64,000 nt of DNA from assembly GCA_000973525.1 (NCBI GenBank), contig CP004391.1, positions 310,001 to 374,000 of the forward strand. Reading direction: 5' to 3'. The notes beneath the pieces are model-generated. The model was not told where the DNA came from. It was given only the letters and a program-made list of their open reading frames with translations, and ran no database searches. Shown in pieces: positions 37,750-47,558 of this stretch (within the stretch, counting starts at the first letter, position 1; each line of letters opens with the position of its first letter). Source of the stretch: Pasteurella multocida subsp. multocida OH4807 (GTDB lineage: Bacteria; Pseudomonadota; Gammaproteobacteria; Enterobacterales; Pasteurellaceae). The translations under genes and the position numbers were made by a program.

Positions 37750-39345
37750 CTAATAACCTACTTTACGATACAGGTCTTTACTGTACAGCACCGCCGTCGG
37801 ATTACCATTCTGATAACCCACAATACTGGAGTGAATAAAAATTGGCATTGTTTCTTGAAAGAGCGGTAACACTACGTAATCTTGTTGTAATTTATTCGCT
37901 ATTTCATGATATAGCTTTTCACGTTCAAGTGGTGTTTGAACAGATAATGTTGCTTCAACTAATTTATCCACATCTACATTATGATATCCCATTTTATTAT
38001 CAGGTGAATGAGAATAAAACAAATATAAAAATGCCATAGGATCAGAATAATCCGCACACCACCCAGAACGAATTAATTGAAAATCCCCCGTCGCCCTTTT
38101 AGCCAGGAGTTGTTGCCAAGAGACTGGTTCAGCACTTACACGAATCATGTCAGATTGTGACCACATTTGAATTAAGCGTTTTGCAATACTGGCATGTACC
38201 GTGCCTTGATCGTAAGTCAATTTTAGCTGCAAAGGTGAAGTTTCTGTGATACCATGTTGTTTTAATATTTGCTCCACTACCACTGGTTCCCATGCTGATT
38301 CAGAAATCATCTGCATAGAATCAGGCAAGAAATGAGTGGTTGCCCACATCTGTGGGATTACCTCTTGCACGATACGTTGGCTCGAAATCATCGAGGTTAA
38401 CGCTTGACGCACCGCTTTTTTTTGCAATAGTGGATCATTGAAATTGAACTCATAGTAGTAAGTACAAAGTTTAGGAAAATAATGCAGATCATGCTGAGTT
38501 TGCTGTGATTCAACCACAATATCCATTCCTGAAATAGGCTGTGATGGGGCTATTTTTTTATAATCAACAAACTTAAACGCCGCCTGCTGACTTGCCCAAT
38601 AATGCGCATTTTTCTCTAAATGAATACGATCACCTTGTTGCTGCATCACTCGGTATGCACCATTTCCGATAAATTGTTCTGTCATAGATTGGTAACGTGG
38701 TAATAATGCTACATGAGCAAGCATCGCGGGTAATTGTGGAGTGGCTTTATCCAATTGAATACGCAAAATCGTAGGCTCAACTGCCTCTACCCCTAATTTT
38801 TGTACAGGCACTTCACCCGTCAATACCGCACGACTATTCACCACATTCAGAAAAGTGAAATACACTCTTAACGGACTGTCTGTCTCAACTAACTGTTGCC
38901 AACTCAAGACAAAATCCTGCGCAGTAACCGCCTCGCCATTTGACCATTTGGCATTATCACGCAAAATAAACAACCAGGTTTTATAATCTTCCGTCTCCCA
39001 ACGTTCAGCCACAGCAGGAATCACCTGACCATGTTTATCATAACCCGTTAGCCCCTCCAAAACATCTTGTAAAAACGTCGCCTGTGCCGTATTCATCGCT
39101 TGGTGAGGGTTAAAAACTAAATCGCTATATACACCACGGGTTAATAATTCCCGAGAAGGTACTTTCTCACTTTGCATCGTCTCTGGAGTAAGTGTTTTTT
39201 CAATGGTAACGACTTGTTGTGAAGGTTCACAGGCGGCTAGAGATAAAATAAGAAAAACGAAGACCGCCGTTTTTAACGCTAACACACGGCTTATTCTTGA
39301 GAGAGGTATTCTTAAAAAGAAGGCAAAATAATTATGGCTAAACAT
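37750..39345 (-). CDS. Orphan peptide-binding lipoprotein (OppA-like, SBP family 5)
   Basis: 531-residue extracytoplasmic solute-binding protein. The start is ATG 39343-39345 with AGGA upstream; a longer frame to 39396 adds 17 residues before the signal. The signal ends at LSLAAC (lipobox; lipid Cys near 39), so the protein is membrane-anchored. The mature part is typical of family 5: LTRGVYSDLVFNPHQA, VLEGLTGYDKHGQVIPAVAERWE, then WSNGEAVTAQDFVLSW. No permease or ATPase genes accompany it, so it must share another transporter. Related to Haemophilus OppA-like proteins; ligand unknown. Confidence 0.85.
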   Translation of the reverse strand: MFSHNYFAFFLRIPLSRISRVLALKTAVFVFLILSLAACEPSQQVVTIEKTLTPETMQSEKVPSRELLTRGVYSDLVFNPHQAMNTAQATFLQDVLEGLTGYDKHGQVIPAVAERWETEDYKTWLFILRDNAKWSNGEAVTAQDFVLSWQQLVETDSPLRVYFTFLNVVNSRAVLTGEVPVQKLGVEAVEPTILRIQLDKATPQLPAMLAHVALLPRYQSMTEQFIGNGAYRVMQQQGDRIHLEKNAHYWASQQAAFKFVDYKKIAPSQPISGMDIVVESQQTQHDLHYFPKLCTYYYEFNFNDPLLQKKAVRQALTSMISSQRIVQEVIPQMWATTHFLPDSMQMISESAWEPVVVEQILKQHGITETSPLQLKLTYDQGTVHASIAKRLIQMWSQSDMIRVSAEPVSWQQLLAKRATGDFQLIRSGWCADYSDPMAFLYLFYSHSPDNKMGYHNVDVDKLVEATLSVQTPLEREKLYHEIANKLQQDYVVLPLFQETMPIFIHSSIVGYQNGNPTAVLYSKDLYRKVGY

Positions 39346-39402
39346 TGAATCAATTCCTACAAAATAATCGGTATTATACAAACAATGTCTAGCCAATACT
39401 AA

Positions 39403-39765
39403 CTATTGCTTCGCGGTTTTAATCCAAAAGAAGAAAAACCAATATTTTGTTAATAACACTAAGATGATAATGGTACGTCCAACCACACTTGGTGTGAAAT
39501 AAAACCCAATCGATAACATGATTGTCGCAAATAAGAGAATCCAAAATTTTGATTTTTGAGTTAATGAACGATCTTCTTTAAAAGATTTAAGATGTTTATT
39601 ATAGAGCTTAGTTTGTATAAACCAGTTATGTAAACGATCAGACCCTTTTGCAAAAAAGAATAACGTGAGTAATAAAAAAGGCGTCGCTGGGAGCAAAGGA
39701 AGAATGATCCCTAACACGCCTAATCCAAGAAAAATAAAGCCTAATAAAATATAAATTGGTTTCAT
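39403..39765 (-). CDS. ybaN: YbaN family inner-membrane protein (DUF454)
   Basis: 120-residue protein with hydrophobic segments at about 5-35 and 75-115 and the family signature ILPLLPATPFLLLTLFFFAKGSDRLHNW. AAGGAT lies upstream of the ATG. The function is not established. A Fur-like element lies just upstream, and the E. coli relative has been reported as Fur-repressed, so iron control is plausible. Confidence 0.88.
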   Translation of the reverse strand: MKPIYILLGFIFLGLGVLGIILPLLPATPFLLLTLFFFAKGSDRLHNWFIQTKLYNKHLKSFKEDRSLTQKSKFWILLFATIMLSIGFYFTPSVVGRTIIILVLLTKYWFFFFWIKTAKQ

Positions 39766-39788
39766 AACGATCCTTTTGAATAAAAACG

Positions 39789-39801
39789 ATTATCAATTAT
39801 C
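39789..39801 (-). promoter_or_regulatory. Fur-like hexamer pair upstream of ybaN
   Basis: On the minus strand GATAAT-T-GATAAT: two exact Fur hexamers in direct orientation, 24 bases before the ATG. There is no clear third hexamer, so binding is uncertain. Confidence 0.4.
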
Positions 39802-39884
39802 TACAATTTTTTCGCTTTTTCAAGCTGGATATTATAAAATTTTGCCCCATGTAATGAAAATCACATTTATTTGAAAGGAATATC

Positions 39885-41924
39885 ATGACAAATCCATTAT
39901 TGACTTTTTCTGGTTTACCTCCATTTTCGCAAATTAAACCAGAACATATTCAACCTGCAGTTGAACAATTGATTCAAGAATCACGTGCAACAATAGACTC
40001 CTTAGTTAAACAATCACACTTTACCTGGGATAACTTTATTCTGCCATTGACGGAAATAAATGATCGCTTTAATAAAGCGTGGTCTCCTGTCTCTCATCTC
40101 AATGCGGTAAAAAATAGTCCCGCACTGCGTGAAGCATATCAGGCTTGTTTACCTTTACTTTCCGAATACAGTACTTGGGTAGGTCAACATGCTGGCTTAT
40201 ACCACGCTTATCAACAACTCAAGAATAATCCAGAATTTGACAGATATGATGTTGCGCAGAAAAAAGCAATTGAAAATGCACTTCGTGATTTTAAACTCTC
40301 GGGTATTTCCTTACCTATTGAAAAACAAAAACGTTATGGCGAAATTTCTGCGCGCCTATCTGAATTAAGTGCACAATTTAGTAATAACGTCCTTGATGCC
40401 ACAATGGGTTGGGATAAAGTGATTGAAGATGTCACGCAATTAAAAGGTTTACCCGAGTCCGCATTACAAGCCGCAAAACACTCGGCAGAAAGTAAAGGAT
40501 TAACGGGCTACCGCTTTACTTTAGAAATCCCAAGCTATTTACCAGTCATGACTTACTGTGAAAATCGTGAATTACGTGAGGAAATGTATCGTGCTTTTGT
40601 TACTCGAGCGTCTGAACAAGGACCTAATGCAGGCAAATGGGATAATACTGCAATTATGGAAGAAACATTGGCATTACGTGTTGAGCTCGCTAAATTACTG
40701 GATTTCAGCACCTATACTGAACTTTCTCTTGCCACTAAAATGGCGGAAACACCACAACAAGTTCTCGACTTTTTAGATAACCTCGCCGTACGTTCAAAGG
40801 CACAGGGGGAAAAAGAACTGGCTGAGTTAAACGCATTTTGCCAAACTGAATTTAACGTTCATACGCTTGAAGCATGGGATATTGCTTTCTATAGTGAAAA
40901 ACAAAAACAGCATTTATATGCTATAAATGATGAAGCACTACGCCCTTATTTTCCAGAAAATCGCGTGCTCTCAGGACTGTTTGAACTCATTAAACGTCTC
41001 TTCAATATTCATGCGGTTGAACGTTTTGATGTTGATACCTGGCATAAAGATGTCCGCTTCTTTGATTTAATGGATGAAAATAACCAAGTCAGAGGGAGTT
41101 TCTATTTAGATTTATATGCTCGTGAGCACAAACGAGGTGGTGCATGGATGGATGATTGCATTGGGCGTCGTCGCAAAGCGGATGGGACTATTCAAACGCC
41201 AGTAGCCTACCTTACTTGTAACTTCAATGCGCCTATTGGCGATAAGCCTGCTTTATTTACACATGATGAAGTGACTACATTATTTCACGAATTTGGTCAT
41301 GGTATTCATCATATGCTTACACAAATTGAAGTCGCGGATGTTGCTGGCATTAATGGTGTACCATGGGATGCCGTCGAACTACCTAGCCAGTTCTTAGAAA
41401 ATTGGTGTTGGGAAGCCGACGCACTGGATTTTATCTCTGGTCACTATGAAACAGGCGCTCCTCTACCAAAAGAAAAACTAGAGCAATTGTTAAAAGCTAA
41501 AAATTTCCAAGCCGCGATGTTTGTATTACGTCAATTGGAATTTGGTCTATTTGACTTCCGTTTACATCACTATTTTGATCCTGCAAAACAAAATCAAATT
41601 TTAACGACGTTAAATGAAGTAAAACAACAAGTTGCTGTTATTAAAGGCGTGGAATGGGCACGTACACCGCACAGTTTTAGCCACATCTTTGCTGGCGGTT
41701 ATGCAGCAGGCTACTATAGCTATCTTTGGGCTGAAGTCTTGTCTGCTGATGCCTTCTCTCGTTTTGAAGAGGAAGGGATTTTTAATCAAGAAACAGGAAA
41801 AGCCTTTTTAAATGCGATTCTTTGTCGTGGAGGTTCTGAAGAGCCAATGACGTTATTTAAACGTTTCCGAGGTCGTGCACCTCAGCTTGATGCGCTATTA
41901 AGACATAAAGGTATTGCGAATTAA
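39885..41924 (+). CDS. prlC: Oligopeptidase A (M3 zinc metallopeptidase)
   Basis: Cytoplasmic peptidase that degrades signal peptides and other short peptides. The zinc site is HEFGH at residues 468-472 with the third ligand Glu in the ELPSQFLENW region about 25 residues later. The length is 679 residues (E. coli 680). AAGGAA precedes the ATG. It is a single-gene unit ending at a strong terminator. Confidence 0.96.
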   Translation: MTNPLLTFSGLPPFSQIKPEHIQPAVEQLIQESRATIDSLVKQSHFTWDNFILPLTEINDRFNKAWSPVSHLNAVKNSPALREAYQACLPLLSEYSTWVGQHAGLYHAYQQLKNNPEFDRYDVAQKKAIENALRDFKLSGISLPIEKQKRYGEISARLSELSAQFSNNVLDATMGWDKVIEDVTQLKGLPESALQAAKHSAESKGLTGYRFTLEIPSYLPVMTYCENRELREEMYRAFVTRASEQGPNAGKWDNTAIMEETLALRVELAKLLDFSTYTELSLATKMAETPQQVLDFLDNLAVRSKAQGEKELAELNAFCQTEFNVHTLEAWDIAFYSEKQKQHLYAINDEALRPYFPENRVLSGLFELIKRLFNIHAVERFDVDTWHKDVRFFDLMDENNQVRGSFYLDLYAREHKRGGAWMDDCIGRRRKADGTIQTPVAYLTCNFNAPIGDKPALFTHDEVTTLFHEFGHGIHHMLTQIEVADVAGINGVPWDAVELPSQFLENWCWEADALDFISGHYETGAPLPKEKLEQLLKAKNFQAAMFVLRQLEFGLFDFRLHHYFDPAKQNQILTTLNEVKQQVAVIKGVEWARTPHSFSHIFAGGYAAGYYSYLWAEVLSADAFSRFEEEGIFNQETGKAFLNAILCRGGSEEPMTLFKRFRGRAPQLDALLRHKGIAN

Positions 41925-41942
41925 TTTATTCACAAATACACA

Positions 41943-41977
41943 AAAGACCGCATGGATATCCAGTGCGGTCTTTTTTT
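41943..41977 (+). terminator. Terminator after prlC
   Basis: AAAGACCGCA (41943-41952) and TGCGGTCTTT (41964-41973), then more T. It also faces the convergent transporter gene. Confidence 0.9.
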
Positions 41978-41997
41978 ATTTTATTTTATATTGTGAA

Positions 41998-43266
41998 TTA
42001 GCTTAACCAGCCTGCTTGTTGTGCAATAAATAATAAAGTAAATGACGTCAAATAGAACAAACCAATTAAAGATAACCAGAATAAGCCACCTTTCACTCTA
42101 TGCTCACCTTTTAAAACAAGAGAAAGATTTAAGTAAGCAAAGACTGGGGTTGAAACGAATGACGCAATCATGGCAAATTTCAACATTGGTCCCACGGCAT
42201 TGTTAAAATAGAAAATAATCGCTAACCCTGAAATTGCTGCAAGAGTGATAGCAATATTCAAGAAACTAGGACGACTTTCTTGTTTGCCTAAAATTAAACG
42301 CAAGCTTTCAACGTTAGTACGGGAATAACCATCAATTACCGTAATTGTCGTACCAAACATACACATGAAAGCGATGAATGCAATTAAACCTCTTGCCCAT
42401 TCACCAATCGTTGAAGAATACATATTAATGAGCTGAGCAATATATTTTCCTCCCACCATTTGGACGGTTTCACTCGAACCATGTTGAACTAACGCCCCTA
42501 ATGCTAAGAAAACTAATGCTAAAAGTGCAGTACCAATATAACCGACATTAAAGTCCCAAATCCCATCTTGGTAAGACACTTTTGATACACGACGTTTTGC
42601 AATTACCCACATTGAGTTGATCGCTGAAATTTCAATTGGCGCAGGCATCCAGCCCATTAATGCCACAATAAACCCTAAAGCAGCAAGGTTCCAAGGACTT
42701 GCGCTCACATAATCAGCAGGCGCCACACCTTGCAGTCCATTACGGCTTAATGCAATCGCCACAGCTGCAACGGTTGTTATCGTCAAGGCAATCATGATCA
42801 ATTTCGATAAGCCATCTAATAAACGATATTTACCTAATAACAAAATTAATGTACTGACACCAATCACAACAAAACTTAATGTCGGTACAGGAACTTGAAC
42901 AGGTAAGACGAAAGTTAAAATCGCAGCACATAACAGCCCTACTGCTGCAGTATTGATGACTGTCGCAAAAACATTCATCAAAAAGAAAACCCATAAATAC
43001 ACTTTTCCTTTTTTCAGATAACCTTGTAATAAGGTCTCTCCAGAGTCTAAAGTATATTGCACACCGAAACGGAAAAATGGGTATTTAAAGAGGTTCGCTA
43101 AAATGATAATGATAGCAAGCTGCCAGCCATAAATAGCACCAGATTGTGTTGAAGCGATAATATGTGAGCCACCTACCGCAGCAGATGCCATTAAAATCCC
43201 TGGCCCTAATGCAGCCAACTTTGTGTGCCACGTTGATTGTTCAAATTGTTGAGTTGTTTCTGTCAT
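41998..43266 (-). CDS. NRAMP-related membrane transporter
   Basis: 422-residue inner-membrane protein with about eleven hydrophobic helices. The ATG at 43264-43266 is preferred (GGAA upstream) over an in-frame TTG at 43278. The overall layout resembles the NRAMP metal-transporter family, but helix 1 reads LGPGILMASAAVGGSHI in place of the metal-binding DPGN, and helix 6 has GWMPAPIEISA in place of the usual MPH motif. It therefore belongs to the divergent NRAMP-related group whose substrate may not be Mn or Fe. It is convergent with prlC; nothing nearby indicates a substrate. Confidence 0.75.
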   Translation of the reverse strand: MTETTQQFEQSTWHTKLAALGPGILMASAAVGGSHIIASTQSGAIYGWQLAIIIILANLFKYPFFRFGVQYTLDSGETLLQGYLKKGKVYLWVFFLMNVFATVINTAAVGLLCAAILTFVLPVQVPVPTLSFVVIGVSTLILLLGKYRLLDGLSKLIMIALTITTVAAVAIALSRNGLQGVAPADYVSASPWNLAALGFIVALMGWMPAPIEISAINSMWVIAKRRVSKVSYQDGIWDFNVGYIGTALLALVFLALGALVQHGSSETVQMVGGKYIAQLINMYSSTIGEWARGLIAFIAFMCMFGTTITVIDGYSRTNVESLRLILGKQESRPSFLNIAITLAAISGLAIIFYFNNAVGPMLKFAMIASFVSTPVFAYLNLSLVLKGEHRVKGGLFWLSLIGLFYLTSFTLLFIAQQAGWLS

Positions 43267-43545
43267 AATTGATTCCAAAAGTCATTTTATTATTAATATA
43301 AACATTGAATGTAACAATGTTTTAACAATATCGTATATTTGTTATTGCCAGTCAACAGAACAAAAAATAAACAAAAAAGAATTTAACTCTGAATATAATT
43401 GGCTATTTAGCATAAAAAACCAAATTCCAACAAATTGGTATCCCAAATGTATTGTTGTACAAAATACAAACTGGAATAAAATAAATTTGAAAAAATATCA
43501 AAACCAAAGAGAAAAGCATTGAAAAAAAGGCTAAAGATAGAGTAA
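43267..43545. other. Intergenic gap between the transporter and the tRNA cluster
   Basis: 279 bases of A/T-rich sequence. I see no ORF with a ribosome site, no tRNA and no strong terminator for the cluster. Confidence 0.5.
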
Positions 43546-43620
43546 TGGCTGGGGTACTAGGATTCGAACCTAGGAATGCCGAGATCAAAACCCGGTGCCT
43601 TACCGCTTGGCGATACCCCA
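43546..43620 (-). tRNA. tRNA-Gln (TTG), distal copy
   Basis: 75 nt with CCA encoded; TGGGGTA acceptor, anticodon loop TTTTGAT, T-arm GGTTCGAATCC. It is identical along its length to the copy at 43667. Confidence 0.97.
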
Positions 43621-43666
43621 ATGACATATCTTTGATTTGAATAGATAGAAGATATTCTTGATAGTA

Positions 43667-43741
43667 TGGCTGGGGTACTAGGATTCGAACCTAGGAATGC
43701 CGAGATCAAAACCCGGTGCCTTACCGCTTGGCGATACCCCA
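43667..43741 (-). tRNA. tRNA-Gln (TTG), proximal copy
   Basis: 75 nt with CCA encoded, anticodon TTG. It is a tandem duplicate of the downstream tRNA-Gln, 46 bases apart. Confidence 0.97.
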
Positions 43742-43771
43742 ACTACTATATTTGACTTGCAAGCTAATGAA

Positions 43772-43856
43772 TGGTGCGGGACGAGGGACTTGAACCCACA
43801 CACCTCTCGGCGCCAGAACCTAAATCTGGTGCGTCTACCAATTTCGCCAGTCCCGC
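43772..43856 (-). tRNA. tRNA-Leu (TAG)
   Basis: 85 nt class II tRNA with CCA encoded: GCGGGAC acceptor, anticodon loop TTTAGGT, and a long variable arm (GGCGCCGAGAGGTGT region). Confidence 0.96.
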
Positions 43857-43861
43857 AAACA

Positions 43862-43938
43862 TGGTGGCTATGACGGGATTCGAACCTGTGACCCCAACAT
43901 TATGAGTGTTGTGCTCTAACCAACTGAGCTACATAGCC
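43862..43938 (-). tRNA. Elongator tRNA-Met (CAT)
   Basis: 77 nt with CCA encoded: GGCTATG acceptor fully paired, anticodon loop CTCATAA, T-arm GGTTCGAATCC. It is the first tRNA of the Met-Leu-Gln-Gln transcript. Confidence 0.97.
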
Positions 43939-43979
43939 ATTTTATTATTTGCATTCACCACATCGGCTTTGCGGGGCTA

Positions 43980-44008
43980 ATTATGCTGATATCGCCCCCA
44001 CTCGTCAA
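43980..44008 (-). promoter_or_regulatory. Promoter of the Met-Leu-Gln-Gln tRNA operon
   Basis: On the minus strand TTGACG (44003-44008), 17-base spacer, CATAAT (43980-43985), then the GC-rich discriminator AGCCCCGC typical of stringent promoters. Confidence 0.85.
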
Positions 44009-44085
44009 CTCTTTTTTTTATAAAAATGAAAATTTTAACTCATTCGCATACACTTTGAGCAAATCGCTTTAAAACCAAGCAAAGA

Positions 44086-45309
44086 TTACTCAGATAACAA
44101 TCGGCGCAATAAACTACCGTCTAATAATGCACGCTTAATTAACGCAAAGGCACCGATGACATCTTCATTTTTTAATTCCGAGGCGACTAAAGGGGTATTT
44201 TTGACAAACGCAGGTAACGCATGACTATCTAAAGAGCGTTGAATCGCGGCAAACAAAATACCTTTTGCCTGAGTAATTTCACCTGAAATCACGATTTTTT
44301 CAGGATTAAACATATTCACGCTCATGGCTAACACTCGCCCAATTTGCACGCCCACATGTTCAATGAGTTCGCTAGCAGCCGCATCATGCTTGTTACTTGC
44401 TTTACAAATTGCCTCAATATCATGAGTGTCTAAAGAAAGCCATTTACTCTGATAACCGTCTTGTAATAACTCGTGCATTTTTTTCTCAATAGCCGTGTTA
44501 CTGACTACCGTCTCTAAACAACCCACATTACCACATAAACAGCGTTTACCGAGTGGATCCACTTGAATATGTCCAATTTCACCTACGTTATTTTTATAAC
44601 CAAGAAAGACTTCATGGTTGATCACGATTCCTGCACCAACACCTCGGTGGATACGTAATAACAAGGAATCATAACAATCTTGGGTTACACCGAAATAATG
44701 TTCTGCCAGCGCCAAACTGCGTACATCATGACCAATGAAAGTAGCCAAATTAAAATGTTCTGAAATCAGATTGGCGAGGTCCCAAGGTTTCTCGAGATGA
44801 AGGTGAGGAATAAATTCAATCATGCTGGTTTTGACATCAACAAAACCCGGTACCGTAATACCAATTGCAATAAATTCACAACCTCGTTTCTGATTCTTTT
44901 CAATAAAAATCGCTAACTGTTTCAGTAAAAATGCTTCAATGCACTCTACACTTTGATTTTCAGGTAACTCAAAAACTTCGCGTTTTAGTAATTTCGTTGA
45001 GAGGTCCATGATCGCAAACGTAGTATGTTTGCGTCCTAAACGAATCAAAATTGAGCGGAATGCTTTATGTTCAGCAATAATAGAAGTTGCTCGACGCCCC
45101 CCTGTTGATTCTTGCTGTTCAACTTCTTTGATCAATCCTCGCGCTAAAAGATGACGCGTAATTTTCGTCACACTTGCGGGTGCAAGTTGGCTTAATTCCG
45201 AAATTTGAATACGAGAAATTGGTCCTTGTTGATCAATCAATTTATACACAACAGCGCTATTCATTTGTTTAACTAAATCAACATTTGCTATTTGGTGATT
45301 TTCTCGCAT
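44086..45309 (-). CDS. nagC: N-acetylglucosamine regulator NagC (ROK family)
   Basis: Repressor of amino-sugar genes that responds to GlcNAc-6-phosphate. The 407 residues have an N-terminal winged helix (NVDLVKQMNSAVVYKLIDQ; QISELSQLAPASVTKITRHL), then a ROK sugar-binding domain with VGEIGHIQVDPLGKRCLCGN and the zinc cysteines CLCGNVGC. The N-terminal string is much closer to NagC than to Mlc. It neighbours a tRNA cluster resembling the one near E. coli nagC (metT operon). Confidence 0.92.
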   Translation of the reverse strand: MRENHQIANVDLVKQMNSAVVYKLIDQQGPISRIQISELSQLAPASVTKITRHLLARGLIKEVEQQESTGGRRATSIIAEHKAFRSILIRLGRKHTTFAIMDLSTKLLKREVFELPENQSVECIEAFLLKQLAIFIEKNQKRGCEFIAIGITVPGFVDVKTSMIEFIPHLHLEKPWDLANLISEHFNLATFIGHDVRSLALAEHYFGVTQDCYDSLLLRIHRGVGAGIVINHEVFLGYKNNVGEIGHIQVDPLGKRCLCGNVGCLETVVSNTAIEKKMHELLQDGYQSKWLSLDTHDIEAICKASNKHDAAASELIEHVGVQIGRVLAMSVNMFNPEKIVISGEITQAKGILFAAIQRSLDSHALPAFVKNTPLVASELKNEDVIGAFALIKRALLDGSLLRRLLSE

Positions 45310-45386
45310 GTTCTACCCCAATAAAAAAACAGTCGACTTATTTTAAAATGGATCAACCGAATTAGAAATCATTTTTGAAAGACAAT

Positions 45387-46691
45387 TTATTTTTGTTCAT
45401 TTTTTAACGTAGAAGAAAATAATTCTAAACCACACGCATTGCCCTCTTTGACCATTCCATTCATCACTTGAGTCGGTGAATGTAATAATTTATTTGTGAG
45501 CTTATAACTAAGTGCTTGCAATACACTTTCTGCACTTTCCCCTTGCTTTAGGGCGACAAGGGCTTTGTTGACTAACTGTTGACGAATCGCCTCCGCATTC
45601 CCGCGGTATGAACGGATAAGAGTAGAAAATTGATGTACTTTTAACCACTCAAAATAGTCGTCACACTCTTGTTGAATAATCGCTTGCGCCTGTTCTGCGG
45701 CTTTTTGTCTTTCTGTTAAATTATTCTGAATAATATGTTGTAAGTCATCAACCGTATAATGATATACACTTTCTAATGTGCCCACGGTTTCTTCTACATC
45801 TCTTGGAACAGCCAGATCAATTACTAACATCGGAAACTGACAACGTGCTTTTTGTGCGTTTTTTATCATATCTGTATGAATTAACGTCGTTGTACTCCCC
45901 GTTGAACTGATCACTATATCAGCTTGATTTAAACCTTGTTGTAACTGCGCTAATGATAAAATTTGGATCTTTTCTGTCGCCTCTAATTTTTCAACTAAAT
46001 GCTGGGCACGTTCAAACGTACGATTGGCAATCATAATATGCTGTACACCATGGCGTAATAAATGGCGACAAGCGAGCTCGACGGTTTCTCCCGCGCCAAT
46101 AAATAATACCTTTAACGTTTTAAGAGATTCAAAAATTTGACGCGCTAAGCTACAAGCAGCATAAGCAACAGAAACGGCACTTCCACCGATGTTTGTTTCG
46201 CTGCGTACACGTTTCGCTGCAAGAAAAGTTTTTTGGAATAAACGAGACAGCTCACTTGAACCCGTTTGACTGGTTTCTTGCAAATAGTGTTCTGTTGCTT
46301 GATAGGCTTGTTTGACTTGTCCTAAAATTTGTGGTTCGCCTAAGATCAACGAATCTAATCCACAAGCCACACGCATCAAGTGTAAAACCGCTTGTTGATT
46401 ATGTTGAAAATAAATAGACTCTTGTAATGCCTCTAAGGGTAATTGATGCACTTCTGCAAACCATTGTATGCAGCTTTGTGTCCAATCCAGTGCGTGTTGC
46501 GGGGCGATTGCGTGATGGTGAAAATACACTTCAGTACGATTACAAGTTGATAAAATCACACTACTGTCAGCAAGTTTGCGTTGCTGTACCTGTTCCAATG
46601 CCTCTCGACGCTTTTCGGCTGAAAATGCTACTTTTTCACGTACTGCAACAGAGGCGGTTTTGTGATTAATACCTAACACTAAAATTGTCAT
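45387..46691 (-). CDS. hemA: Glutamyl-tRNA reductase
   Basis: First committed step of the C5 haem pathway: reduces glutamyl-tRNA to glutamate-1-semialdehyde with NADPH. The catalytic cysteine is C50 in [13 protein letters not shown], the NADPH fold reads [13 protein letters not shown] near residue 190, and a C-terminal helical dimerisation domain follows. The length is 434 residues. It is flanked by an uptake core (46709-46717). Confidence 0.96.
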   Translation of the reverse strand: MTILVLGINHKTASVAVREKVAFSAEKRREALEQVQQRKLADSSVILSTCNRTEVYFHHHAIAPQHALDWTQSCIQWFAEVHQLPLEALQESIYFQHNQQAVLHLMRVACGLDSLILGEPQILGQVKQAYQATEHYLQETSQTGSSELSRLFQKTFLAAKRVRSETNIGGSAVSVAYAACSLARQIFESLKTLKVLFIGAGETVELACRHLLRHGVQHIMIANRTFERAQHLVEKLEATEKIQILSLAQLQQGLNQADIVISSTGSTTTLIHTDMIKNAQKARCQFPMLVIDLAVPRDVEETVGTLESVYHYTVDDLQHIIQNNLTERQKAAEQAQAIIQQECDDYFEWLKVHQFSTLIRSYRGNAEAIRQQLVNKALVALKQGESAESVLQALSYKLTNKLLHSPTQVMNGMVKEGNACGLELFSSTLKNEQK

Positions 46692-46832
46692 AAATTACTT
46701 AAATATGAACCGCACTTTTACAATGACGGTTTGAATTGCCCACATGAATTAAAATGATATTCTAACTCAATTGCTATTTTATGAGCAAACCTAACCCATC
46801 CATTTCAGCTGAAGATAACATTACTGATTGAA

Positions 46833-47534
46833 TTAAAACACATCTTTTGCTTGTCGTAATGCTATAAATGAAGCGAGATCAGGTGCCATTAAAAATGGAT
46901 TAATTTGTTTTTCTAGACCTAATGTCGTTGGTAAACTCGGCTGACCTTGTGTTCTTAGCTGTTTGACCTGTGCTTGATGCGCTTGTAAGACAGGATGATT
47001 TTGTAAGACGGTTTCAGCAAACGCTAAATTTGATAACGTATATTCATGGGCAGGGCACACGATCGTGTCATCAGGTAAACGACTTAAACGCTGTAATCCA
47101 TCAAACATCCGTTGATAATCACCCGTAAAGACTCTTCCACACCCTGCGGAGAACAAGCTATCACCACAAAATAGGTGCCCATCAATGAGGTAACTCACAT
47201 GCTGTTCCGTATGACCACTGGTGTCGATGACTTCAATCTGGTAATGGTCCGTTTGAAGCACACCTGGTTGAATAATATCTGTTACCCCTTTTGAACGGGT
47301 TTCTTCAGGACCAAAAATGCGAGCGGTAGGATAGTGTTGTTTGAATATTTCAACACCCGCAGTATGATCCGCGTGGTGATGGGTTAATAAAAGTGCTTCG
47401 ACGGATAAGTGATGCGTCGTTAAAAATGACAATAAATGAGAAGTTTCTGGTATATCGATCACAATTACAGGCAAATGTGCTCGTCCATACAGCCAAATAT
47501 AGTTATCATTCAACGCAGGAATTGGTACTAACAT
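46833..47534 (-). CDS. gloB: Hydroxyacylglutathione hydrolase (glyoxalase II)
   Basis: Metallo-beta-lactamase-fold thioesterase that hydrolyses S-lactoylglutathione. The metal motif is THHHADHT (51-58), with [24 protein letters not shown] and PAHEYTLSN downstream. The 233 residues are slightly short of the 251 of E. coli. The gene is divergent from the yafS-like gene, an arrangement known from E. coli (gloB/yafS). Confidence 0.93.
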   Translation of the reverse strand: MLVPIPALNDNYIWLYGRAHLPVIVIDIPETSHLLSFLTTHHLSVEALLLTHHHADHTAGVEIFKQHYPTARIFGPEETRSKGVTDIIQPGVLQTDHYQIEVIDTSGHTEQHVSYLIDGHLFCGDSLFSAGCGRVFTGDYQRMFDGLQRLSRLPDDTIVCPAHEYTLSNLAFAETVLQNHPVLQAHQAQVKQLRTQGQPSLPTTLGLEKQINPFLMAPDLASFIALRQAKDVF

Positions 47535-47558
47535 AAATTATCCTTACAAGGTTCAATC

